From the NCBI GenBank assembly GCA_017479485.1, contig JAFVCC010000030.1, forward strand, positions 1 through 33,434: DNA of 33,434 nucleotides, given 5' to 3'. A program made the translations under genes and the position numbers. The notes under the pieces are model-generated. The model searched no databases, was not told where the DNA came from, and was given only the letters and a program-made list of their open reading frames with translations. The DNA comes from Bacilli bacterium (GTDB lineage: Bacteria; Bacillota_I; Bacilli_A; RFN20; CAG-826). Shown here one piece after another: positions 7,422-13,981 of this stretch (the stretch's first letter is position 1; each line of letters starts with the position of its first letter).

Positions 7422-9638
7422 TTAGCCTTGCTTATCTTCACCCATATTTCGATTGATGAAACGGTAATAAGAATTGACTAGGCTCCGATAGCCGAAGAGG
7501 CGGATGGTATCTAGAGAAAGGCGGAAACGGTCCTTCCCTTTCTTGCCGGTTGCGACAATGCGAATTAAGTCGAGAATCATGTCGTCGAGAACTTTGAGCG
7601 ACTTGGTTGTTGTGATGACTTTGAAGTGGTTTTCGACCTCATATTGATCCATGAAGCGCTCAATGTAGCGAATGAGTGAAGGCAAGCGTAAGACCGAGGG
7701 TACTTTCTTCTTCGAATAGTAGCGAAGGAGCGTTTTCCTTTGTTGAAAGATTCCTTGCTTCGCTCGTTTCATGAACGCTGGGCTAAGATCGATTTCCCCG
7801 CCCTCGACTTGATATCCCAAAAACGGAACTGCTTCCGAGGGGGATGCGATGAGGGTCTTCTCTTTGCTTAGGGCTAATCCGCGTTTTCCCAGAGCCTCTT
7901 CTATCGCATGGAGGGTTTGCTCTGCGTTTTCTTTGGTTTTGCATCCGACGAGAATGTCGTCTCCAACGCGGACATAAAAGGGGCATTTGGACTCAATATC
8001 TTGGTCGAGGCCTTTGAGGTATACATTCTCCATTACACCCGCCAAAGCCATTCCGGTCCATTGGGCTGGGCCGTCATGGTAGACGGACTCATCGCCTTCC
8101 TTGCGGTAGTCCTTCGCGGTGATGTAACGGCACAAGAACGAAGAGAGTGACTCATCGAATCCGTAAGCCTCTTTGACCGAACGAACCATCCATTCCTCTT
8201 GCATCGAAGGGTCGAAGGCATGGATGTCGGTGCGAAGGATGTAATACGAACTGAATTCTTTCTCGTTACGAATCTTTAAGAAGACGTCTTTTGGCCCTCT
8301 TCCCTGTACGTGCAGATATACGTTAGGGGAGAACTCTCGGTCATAACGATGCATCGCAAAATTGATTAATCCGAGGTCCCATTGATCACGATGCGGCAAG
8401 GAATAAAAAGTGCGTTCTTTGCCGTTTGTCACCGCGGTTTTCTGCGTTGGAATTAATGGAAAATAAGGGGATTTTAGAAGGTTTTCTACATTTTTGACGC
8501 AATTTTTGGATAAAAGGTACCGCAATGCTTCTAAGTCATCGTCTCCGCGGACACGTTCGTTTTGATGCAGCTGCAAGTAGTAGTCGCGGCGCAAGGCATA
8601 GTTCGTTACTTGAGATAAAAAGCCTTCGCCCTCATGAGGCTCCAGCTCGCGCAAAGCATCTTCCACTTCCTCGGGGTCGAGCTCAAGAAAGGAAGAGAGA
8701 AAATCACTGACGCTTTTGACTTCAGGCACGTTAGGAAACTCCACCATGAGCTCTAGATTCTTATTTATCGCGTAGTCGGTAAGGTTCATCGAGCCGAGGT
8801 AGAGATCGAATTTCTCGCCTTTGCGCGCAAGATATAACTTAGCGTGGATGAAGCGGTCGGTGTTTAGAAACAGGTACCGTTCGGATAAAAGCCCATCGTG
8901 GAGCAATGATTCCACGGTGCTCGGATTGGTGAATACGGTGCAACGTGAATCTGGCGGAAGCTTCTTTTTGACTTGTGCTAGAGCATCGGGCGAGATAAAG
9001 GGTGAGACGATGAGCAACTCGTCGTATTTATTCGTGAGCAAGGGCAAGGCTGAACAATGTGGGCCGTGGAAGACAAAAGAGGGTGCCCCAATGAGCGTGC
9101 TTTGAATGGCCGCTTCCCTTTCTTCTACTCGGAAATGAATGAAAGGAATGTCCTTAATTGCTTCTTTTAAAAGAGCCCTTTTTGCCTCTACGTCAGCAAT
9201 ACCCTCTTGAAGGCATGGTTCAAGCGATTGAAGGAGGCGAAGTAATGGTTCGTTGCCGGGCTTGGATTGGTCTGTTTGCTTGCCGATGAAGGTAACCCCG
9301 GCCTCAATGTTATCGTAGGCGCAGATGTTCTTGCTTCCGATTTCCAGACGGTACGCTATTTGCCCGCCTTCGCCCTCAAAGCAAGAGAACACGAATTTCG
9401 CGTGCATAAAACGAGGATAAGTCTCTCCTTCTTCGAGGGGAAACGCGACTTTTACAATTCCGTTATCGGGTATGTCGGTGTCGTTTTTATAAGGACCATC
9501 GCCGCGGAAAACGAGGACTTTTTTCCGGTCTAGACCTTTGGTCTCCTGCAAGTAGATTCCCATATCAAAATCGAACGTTGTCTCGATGAGATAACGCAGT
9601 TGGCGTGAGATCTTTGGGAAAACACTAGTTCGAGCCAT
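7422..9638 (-). CDS. Phospholipase D-like/reverse transcriptase fusion protein
   Basis: This single 738-residue ORF joins two enzymes. Residues about 1-300 form a PLD-like phosphodiesterase with two HKD-type half-sites: HAK 79-81 with GSKN 101-104, and HAK 265-267 with GSMN 282-285. Residues about 405-700 form a reverse transcriptase: NGKERTFYSLP (fingers), motif A LRTDIHAFDPSM with Asp471, motif B GPAQWTGMALAGVMENVYL, motif C YVRVGDDILV with Asp560-Asp561 (VGDD in place of YADD), then GLALSKEKT and FLGY at 606-609, and a helical thumb. All three catalytic Asp residues are present. There is no maturase-type or HNH domain and no intron ends. It has no signal peptide. The ATG lacks a Shine-Dalgarno sequence, with TATAAT 17 nt upstream. 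It is divergent from the peptide-RtcB-Fic operon. RNA-templated synthesis and nucleic-acid cleavage are inferred; it could belong to the defence-associated 'unknown group' RTs. Confidence 0.9.
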   Translation of the reverse strand: MARTSVFPKISRQLRYLIETTFDFDMGIYLQETKGLDRKKVLVFRGDGPYKNDTDIPDNGIVKVAFPLEEGETYPRFMHAKFVFSCFEGEGGQIAYRLEIGSKNICAYDNIEAGVTFIGKQTDQSKPGNEPLLRLLQSLEPCLQEGIADVEAKRALLKEAIKDIPFIHFRVEEREAAIQSTLIGAPSFVFHGPHCSALPLLTNKYDELLIVSPFISPDALAQVKKKLPPDSRCTVFTNPSTVESLLHDGLLSERYLFLNTDRFIHAKLYLARKGEKFDLYLGSMNLTDYAINKNLELMVEFPNVPEVKSVSDFLSSFLELDPEEVEDALRELEPHEGEGFLSQVTNYALRRDYYLQLHQNERVRGDDDLEALRYLLSKNCVKNVENLLKSPYFPLIPTQKTAVTNGKERTFYSLPHRDQWDLGLINFAMHRYDREFSPNVYLHVQGRGPKDVFLKIRNEKEFSSYYILRTDIHAFDPSMQEEWMVRSVKEAYGFDESLSSFLCRYITAKDYRKEGDESVYHDGPAQWTGMALAGVMENVYLKGLDQDIESKCPFYVRVGDDILVGCKTKENAEQTLHAIEEALGKRGLALSKEKTLIASPSEAVPFLGYQVEGGEIDLSPAFMKRAKQGIFQQRKTLLRYYSKKKVPSVLRLPSLIRYIERFMDQYEVENHFKVITTTKSLKVLDDMILDLIRIVATGKKGKDRFRLSLDTIRLFGYRSLVNSYYRFINRNMGEDKQG

Positions 9639-9655
9639 GGAAGATTCGTAGCTAG

Positions 9656-9661
9656 ATTATA
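9656..9661 (-). promoter_or_regulatory. -10 element of the RT-PLD gene
   Basis: A perfect TATAAT lies on the minus strand, 17 nt before the ATG at 9638. That leaves a leader of about 10 nt with no ribosome site. No good -35 is seen, so promoter use is uncertain. Confidence 0.4.
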
Positions 9662-9668
9662 GGACTAA

Positions 9669-9709
9669 AACGGCTTTTCATTAGAAAACGTTGCAATGAA
9701 TGAGCCGTT
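9669..9709. repeat. Long hairpin next to the RT-PLD start
   Basis: AACGGCT (9669-9675) pairs with AGCCGTT (9703-9709). Inside it TCATT (9678-9682) pairs with AATGA (9695-9699), with a small 2x3 internal loop and a 12-nt apical loop. The hairpin lies just upstream of the TATAAT, as seen from the RT gene. Confidence 0.55.
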
Positions 9710-9754
9710 GGTTGGGAAAAATAGCGGAATTTACGTGGCTGGGACATATGTTCA

Positions 9755-9783
9755 TTTACGCGAAACCCATTACCCATTAAAGT
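9755..9783 (+). promoter_or_regulatory. Possible promoter for the peptide-rtcB-fic operon
   Basis: TTTACG and TAAAGT are each 4 of 6 to consensus and are spaced by 17 bp. They would start a leader of about 150 nt that includes the structured segment. Confidence 0.3.
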
Positions 9784-9802
9784 AATGCTGAAGGTAAGGA
9801 AT

Positions 9803-9885
9803 GCAGCTTCGGCTGCTAGCCTGCAATCGTTCGTCAAGTTTGTCTACGCGGGTTACCCCGAGCAAGGCAGGCTGCTGCAAACTTG
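9803..9885 (+). ncRNA. Candidate structured RNA with interleaved helices
   Basis: Seen directly: GCAGC-TTCG-GCTGC hairpin (9803-9816); AGCCTGC (9818-9824) perfectly complementary to GCAGGCT (9867-9873); CAAGTTTG (9835-9842) perfectly complementary to CAAACTTG (9878-9885); and CGGG-TTAC-CCCG (9849-9860) nested between. The 7-bp and 8-bp helices interleave, so they form either a pseudoknot or a two-state switch. It could be the 5' leader of the peptide operon or, in antisense, a non-coding RNA upstream of the RT as in retrons and some defence RTs. No known RNA family was recognised. Confidence 0.4.
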
Positions 9886-9942
9886 GCGAAACATCTCTCA
9901 TCACCGTTTCCTTCCTCTCACGAATCATAAAGGAGAAAACGT

Positions 9943-10185
9943 ATGGCCAAATTACAGATCGAAAACCTTACGCCCGAATTGCTCGCTGAAGTGAGCAAAT
10001 TGACCACCGTGGACGAGGTGGTGAAGTATTTTGCCGACAAAGGCTTTGAAGTGAGCCCCAAAGTTGCCGAGCGCATCTTAGAAGGCAGCAAGCGCGAAAG
10101 CGTCGAACTTACCGACGAAGAGCTTAAAGCCATTGCCGCTGGCGGTGTCTGCGATAAGAAAAAAACCAGCGCGACCCGTTCCTAA
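9943..10185 (+). CDS. Nif11-like leader peptide (putative RiPP precursor)
   Basis: This 80-residue acidic peptide follows a strong AAAGGAG site. Its sequence follows the Nif11/NHLP leader pattern: a helical start (ENLTPELLAEVSKLTTVDEV), then YFADKGFEVSPKVAERILEG, then VELTDEELKAIAAGG. The double glycine at residues 67-68 is the usual cleavage point for C39-type peptidase-transporters. That leaves a 12-residue tail, VCDKKKTSATRS, with one Cys and several Ser/Thr. No LanM, radical SAM, cyclodehydratase or C39 gene is present in this window, so maturation would need enzymes elsewhere. Alternatively the peptide has a non-RiPP role with RtcB, 61 bp downstream. It is the first gene of an operon with rtcB and fic. 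Confidence 0.75.
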   Translation: MAKLQIENLTPELLAEVSKLTTVDEVVKYFADKGFEVSPKVAERILEGSKRESVELTDEELKAIAAGGVCDKKKTSATRS

Positions 10186-10217
10186 TTCTTGATCGTCTGC
10201 CATCCTTGACGGATTGA

Positions 10218-10234
10218 CTTTGTTCCCGACAAAG
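10218..10234 (+). repeat. Small hairpin between peptide gene and rtcB
   Basis: CTTTGT (10218-10223) and ACAAAG (10229-10234) pair over 6 bp with loop TCCCG, 12 nt before the rtcB ATG. No U-tract follows, so it is more likely a processing or translation-tuning hairpin than a terminator. Confidence 0.4.
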
Positions 10235-10246
10235 ACCAATTTGCAT

Positions 10247-11347
10247 ATGGAAATCATTAACGGCAAATACTGCAGCGCTTTTAACTTCGCGCCAGATTTA
10301 TCCTCAAAGGCTCGGAACGACCTTCTTTCGTTATGCTCTTCCCCAGCGTTAAGCGGGCGCAAAATCGCCATTATGCCCGATGCTCATCCTAACGGAGACG
10401 GCACGCTTACGGGTTTTACCATGACGTCAGGGGAAGAGGTTATTTTAGGCATCGAAGACGACTCTGGGTGCGGCGTGCGTTACGTGAAGCTTCCCGTAAA
10501 GAAAAGCGAGGTAGATTTTACGTTGCTCGATCAAGCCTGCCATCTGATTCCCGCGGGAAGGAAATGTTATCTCGAGCCGGGCTTTGACTTTGATTTCACG
10601 CATCTGCGCTGCTTCGAAGCAATCCGAGATTACTTCTCTTGGCCCGTTTATTTGGGGTGCCTTGGTGGCGGGAATCACTTCATTGAACTCGACGAAGACG
10701 AAGATGGCTTTCTCTACCTTCTTGTCCATAACGGGCTCGGCGTCTACTCTGGCCCCGCGAAGGACTATTATTTCCAAAAAGCGTTAGAGAAAGCAGGGGT
10801 TTGCAAGGAAAACGCGAAATTAGAAGATACGGTAATCATCGGGAAAGACAAAGAAGACTTCCTGTTCGATATGCATATCTTCGAGGAATTATGCCGCGAA
10901 AACCGTGCCTATATTCTTGACGTCGTCTTAGGGCGTCTGGGATGGAAGGCTATTGAAGAAGTGGATATCTGCCACCATTTCACCAGCGAGCAAGACGGCA
11001 TTATTCGCCATGGCGCGATCCAAGCGCAGAAAGGCGACCCGATTATCATTCCGGTCAACGCGAAAGAAGGTTGCCTGCTTGGCGTGGGAAAAGGCAATCC
11101 CGATTGGAATTACAGCGCCCCGCATGGAGGCGGACGCCTTTATAGCCGAAAGCAAACGCGAGCCACCTTCTCTATGGACGAATACCGTAGCCAAATGGCG
11201 GAAGTGCGCTCCTCGACCGTTTATGAGGAGAATCTGGACGAGATCCCTTCTGCTTACCGCGGCCTTGAAGACGTAAAGAAAAGGGTGGAAGACACCATGG
11301 AAATCCAGCACATCTTACGCCCGCTATATAATTACAAGGGCAAATAG
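10247..11347 (+). CDS. rtcB: RtcB-type RNA ligase, short (RtcB2-like) form
   Basis: RtcB joins RNA ends bearing 2',3'-cyclic or 3'-phosphate to 5'-OH using GTP and Mn2+. I start it at the ATG at 10247 (366 residues); the TTG at 10214 would add 11 residues unlike the family. The catalytic set is readable: MPDAHPNGDGTLTG (43-56), DDSGCG with Asp72 and Cys75, GGGNHF with His144, His161 in LLVHNGLG, His243/244 in CHHF, HGAIQAQKGDP, and SAPHGGGR with the guanylylated His at 293. Everything needed for activity seems present. It is shorter than canonical RtcB (about 400-480), like the RtcB2 branch tied to RNA damage repair. Fic follows 8 bp later, and the divergent neighbour is a reverse transcriptase fusion, which suggests an RNA-centred module. 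Confidence 0.92.
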   Translation: MEIINGKYCSAFNFAPDLSSKARNDLLSLCSSPALSGRKIAIMPDAHPNGDGTLTGFTMTSGEEVILGIEDDSGCGVRYVKLPVKKSEVDFTLLDQACHLIPAGRKCYLEPGFDFDFTHLRCFEAIRDYFSWPVYLGCLGGGNHFIELDEDEDGFLYLLVHNGLGVYSGPAKDYYFQKALEKAGVCKENAKLEDTVIIGKDKEDFLFDMHIFEELCRENRAYILDVVLGRLGWKAIEEVDICHHFTSEQDGIIRHGAIQAQKGDPIIIPVNAKEGCLLGVGKGNPDWNYSAPHGGGRLYSRKQTRATFSMDEYRSQMAEVRSSTVYEENLDEIPSAYRGLEDVKKRVEDTMEIQHILRPLYNYKGK

Positions 11348-11355
11348 AAGAGCTC

Positions 11356-12087
11356 ATGGAAATCGCGAACCACAAACCCCAAGAGAACGTGTCCTTTAAG
11401 GACCTCCTTTCGCTCGACCAGTGCCTAATGCCCCTTTTAGGCGATTATGAGAAATCAGGCTCCCATCTGCGGTTGCTCTACACCATGTCGCACTCTGCCT
11501 TAACGTTAGGAGAAGATCACCCTCGGGTCTATACCGCAAACCAATATCGCGCATTTCTTTTCTTAAGCGAACATAAGGACGACCTTTTTAACACGGATTT
11601 CATCCTTGGTCTCCATCGTGCCTTAACGGGCGAAGAAGGGGGCCGCTGGAAAAGCCGCAACACGTATTTTGACTTCCCAGACGGGGGCTTTTATGTGACC
11701 ACCTCGGCGGAGAAGACCCCTGAGGTTATGGAAGCCTTGGTGAAGAAGTATTCCTACCTCAACGCTCCAAAGGAAGATGAATTCGAGGGCATCTTCGAGT
11801 TCATTCTGCATTTCCTCTGCATCCATCCTTTCCTCGATGGCAACGGAAGGGTGTCTTCGTTTCTACTTCAATTCCTGCTTTATAAGGCGGGGCTAAAGAC
11901 GGCGATTTATTTGCCCATCGATGCGTTGCTAACAGGCCTTAACGCAACGAGAACGAGCGTTGAGATACGCCGCGCGACGGGATCATTCTACGGCATGAAG
12001 GAACCGGTGCTCGACTCATTCGTTCCGTATATGAAGAGCTTGGTAGAGAAAAGCTATCGTTTAATGATTGAGTCCCTCGAGGACTAG
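11356..12087 (+). CDS. fic: Fic domain protein (AMPylase-like)
   Basis: This 243-residue protein contains the Fic core HPFLDGNGR at residues 157-165. Fic enzymes transfer AMP or other nucleotide moieties from a co-substrate onto proteins, using the His of this motif. Two features are odd. The canonical motif HPFxxGNGRxxR has its last Arg replaced: RVSS puts Ser at that place. The usual inhibitory-helix motif SxxxE(G/N) is not clear: the matching N-terminal stretch reads MSHSALTLGED, with no Glu at the expected place. Self-inhibition may therefore be absent, or supplied by a partner. It lies 8 bp after rtcB and is the last gene before a terminator, so it is co-transcribed with rtcB and the peptide gene. 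The target is unknown. Confidence 0.9.
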   Translation: MEIANHKPQENVSFKDLLSLDQCLMPLLGDYEKSGSHLRLLYTMSHSALTLGEDHPRVYTANQYRAFLFLSEHKDDLFNTDFILGLHRALTGEEGGRWKSRNTYFDFPDGGFYVTTSAEKTPEVMEALVKKYSYLNAPKEDEFEGIFEFILHFLCIHPFLDGNGRVSSFLLQFLLYKAGLKTAIYLPIDALLTGLNATRTSVEIRRATGSFYGMKEPVLDSFVPYMKSLVEKSYRLMIESLED

Positions 12088-12125
12088 GATTTTGCCTAGA
12101 AAAAACGATATATTTGAAATCATAT

Positions 12126-12146
12126 TCCCGTTTTGCGGGATTTTTC
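12126..12146 (+). terminator. Intrinsic terminator after fic
   Basis: TCCCG (12126-12130) pairs with CGGGA (12136-12140) with loop TTTTG, directly followed by TTTTT and more T-rich sequence. On the minus strand no U-tract follows, so it serves the peptide-rtcB-fic operon. Confidence 0.7.
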
Positions 12147-12164
12147 TGATTTTTTGCTTGGTTT

Positions 12165-13922
12165 TTATAAAAGTGGAAGCAAGTTCTTCAAAACATGCTG
12201 CGTCCGCTTTTTCGCTCCTTCGGTGGAAAGGTGGTTATCGGTCCCATAAAAGTAATAGGGGTCGAGAAGGCTATCCTCGATGCGTGAGAGGAAGAGCATT
12301 GGAATGGACTTTTGCAGATACTCGCCAAGCTCTATCCAAGAGGCTTCGCTTGAATCCTCGCTGATGCTAGTGATCATGCGTGGCGAATAGTCGAAGTAGA
12401 CCTGCACTCCCTGGGATTGAAGCGGTGCATAGGCGGCGTTAAATAAAGCGATGTCCGAAGCGCGGAAATGCGATTTGTTATAGTAGGCACGGCGAATGCC
12501 AAAACTCTTTCTTGATGTGTTATTTTCGCGGAATAAGGAGTAGTCACCATAAGCATTATAAGAGGAGTGTGAAACGCGGTTTCCGTCTTCATCATAGAAG
12601 GAGGGGCTATCTTCATAACGAGATCGCGCCATGGCTTTTCTGCGGGAGAGATAGTCTCCGAACGAATCAAAGAAATTTGAATAATGGGATAACGGTAAAT
12701 AACGGATGATGTCGTAATTGGCCTCACACATCGCAAAGAAGGCAAAATCGAGGGTGTCATCCACGTTCATCTGTGTTTCTAAGGTGTCGAATTCCGGGGA
12801 AACAAGGAGGATGTCATCGCGGTTAAGGAAATGCGATAAGACATCAATCTGAGGCTTGGATTCCGTATAGGCATAGACGCCCATGTTCACGACGTCATAG
12901 TCAGCTAGAGATTCGTCGAGCAAAGCGGAATCGAATCCAAACCGTGTCGAGGAGCCGCTATAGAGAACGAACTTTTTCTTTTCTTTTAAGGCAATCAAGC
13001 GGTCTACTTTATCGGCGTAAGATCCAAAATAGGTGCCGATATAAGCGGGGCTCTCCTTGGCGTTGATTCGTACGTTATTAATACTCGTGTGTTCGAAGCA
13101 CGAATCACCGACAGACTGAATTCCGTCATATATGACGAGCTCATCAATAGAGCAGGAAGAGAAGGCGCCCGGAGACAAAGAGGTTAAAGAGGAAGGCAAA
13201 ACAACTTGTGTATATATTCCGTTTTGAAAGCATTCTGGTTCGATGGAATCTACGATGCGTCCATCGATGGTTTCAGGGACAACAATCGCGCCGCCTACGC
13301 CGTTATACCGAGCTATAGACAGATACCGGCTGCCTTTTTCGATATAAGAGAACTCGGTTCCGCTGGTTTCTTTTGCATGGACGGGATACAGGGCGATGGT
13401 GCCGCTTTCCGACGGGGAAACACGGCTGCCTAAGGAGACAATCTGCCCCTCCCCATCTTTGTATCCAATAAGCTTGTGTCCTTCTTTTTTGAACCGACTT
13501 AAATCCGTGGACACGTTGAACCGTGTGTGGGTGAGTGGGGCAAAATCGGTATATTGCTCATCAAGCCCCACATAGGAAAGCGTTTGGATTGCCTCGATGC
13601 GCAGAGTTATGACCGTTGAGTAGCGGACGTTATGAAACGTCAACGTCTGAAAGCGGATATCGTTTTGCGGATCAACGGACGAAGACGCGGTGAAATCCTC
13701 ATAACTTGATCCGGTAACCGCTTTGGTGATTGAAGTGGTGATGGAAAAGGTGAAATCCTCCCCCGAATTTCCGGAAACGGATTGGGTTTTGCAGTGAAAA
13801 TCGCCGTCTTCTAAGGTAACGGTAATAGATGAATGGTGAAAATCCCCGCAGGAAGATAGCGTGGCTAAGAGCAGCCCTAAGGCCAAAGACTTCAAGTAGT
13901 TTTTCTTTCTGCGGGGATTCAT
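12165..13922 (-). CDS. Lipoprotein with LRR_5 repeats and C-terminal SGNH domain
   Basis: This 585-residue predicted lipoprotein has a lipobox LSSC with Cys25. A beta-rich segment follows (GHKLIGYKDGEGQIV at about 148-162 recalls InlB B-repeats), then BspA-type leucine-rich repeats at about 190-290 (VVPETIDGRIVDSIEPECF, VVLPSSLTSLSPGAF). From about 318 comes an SGNH/GDSL-like domain: LYSGSSTRFGF with the likely nucleophile Ser325, NMGVYAY, and TDNHLSTEGA with Asp562 and His564. SGNH domains of this AlgJ/AlgX/DltD-like type act as O-acetyl transferases or esterases on polysaccharides outside the cell. It carries the same two modules as the protein at 19561-20982 but in reverse order. The ATG at 13922 has no ribosome site; a perfect hairpin ends 13 nt before it. 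Confidence 0.85.
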   Translation of the reverse strand: MNPRRKKNYLKSLALGLLLATLSSCGDFHHSSITVTLEDGDFHCKTQSVSGNSGEDFTFSITTSITKAVTGSSYEDFTASSSVDPQNDIRFQTLTFHNVRYSTVITLRIEAIQTLSYVGLDEQYTDFAPLTHTRFNVSTDLSRFKKEGHKLIGYKDGEGQIVSLGSRVSPSESGTIALYPVHAKETSGTEFSYIEKGSRYLSIARYNGVGGAIVVPETIDGRIVDSIEPECFQNGIYTQVVLPSSLTSLSPGAFSSCSIDELVIYDGIQSVGDSCFEHTSINNVRINAKESPAYIGTYFGSYADKVDRLIALKEKKKFVLYSGSSTRFGFDSALLDESLADYDVVNMGVYAYTESKPQIDVLSHFLNRDDILLVSPEFDTLETQMNVDDTLDFAFFAMCEANYDIIRYLPLSHYSNFFDSFGDYLSRRKAMARSRYEDSPSFYDEDGNRVSHSSYNAYGDYSLFRENNTSRKSFGIRRAYYNKSHFRASDIALFNAAYAPLQSQGVQVYFDYSPRMITSISEDSSEASWIELGEYLQKSIPMLFLSRIEDSLLDPYYFYGTDNHLSTEGAKKRTQHVLKNLLPLL

Positions 13923-13935
13923 GTTTTTTAGCCAA

Positions 13936-13962
13936 TAAAGGAGGCCGTAATGACCTCCTTTA
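13936..13962. repeat. Perfect 9-bp hairpin in front of the SGNH lipoprotein gene
   Basis: TAAAGGAGG (13936-13944) is exactly complementary to CCTCCTTTA (13954-13962) with a 9-nt loop. Position suggests it ends the GH3-membrane protein transcript, but no U-tract follows on the minus strand. One arm is a Shine-Dalgarno sequence and the other its complement. Confidence 0.55.
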
Positions 13963-13981
13963 CTGTTGTTTGAGTTATCGA

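Larger units (their letters stand above)
9639..9942. other. Divergent intergenic region rich in inverted repeats
   Basis: This 304-bp stretch separates the RT-PLD gene from the peptide-rtcB-fic operon and has no convincing gene of its own; the short ORFs in it lack ribosome sites and family features. It contains a 41-bp hairpin at 9669-9709, a possible plus-strand promoter at 9755-9783 and a dense structured segment at 9803-9885. The last part carries AAAGGAG for the peptide gene. Confidence 0.6.

Noticed and set aside
7422-9638. Group II intron or diversity-generating retroelement
   Set aside because: No maturase or HNH domain, no intron ends, no SQ-type motif B, and no template/variable repeat pair or target gene was seen nearby.
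9639-9942. Classical retron msr-msd
   Set aside because: Inverted repeats are present, but I could not identify the branching G, the flanking a1/a2 repeats or an RT with the retron VTG-type region. Kept only as a candidate structured RNA.
13937-13974. AAAGGAGG followed by a seven-codon ORF (ATG at 13950) on the plus strand
   Set aside because: The ribosome-like sequence is one arm of the perfect hairpin, no promoter or downstream plus-strand gene exists, and the ORF is too short to support.
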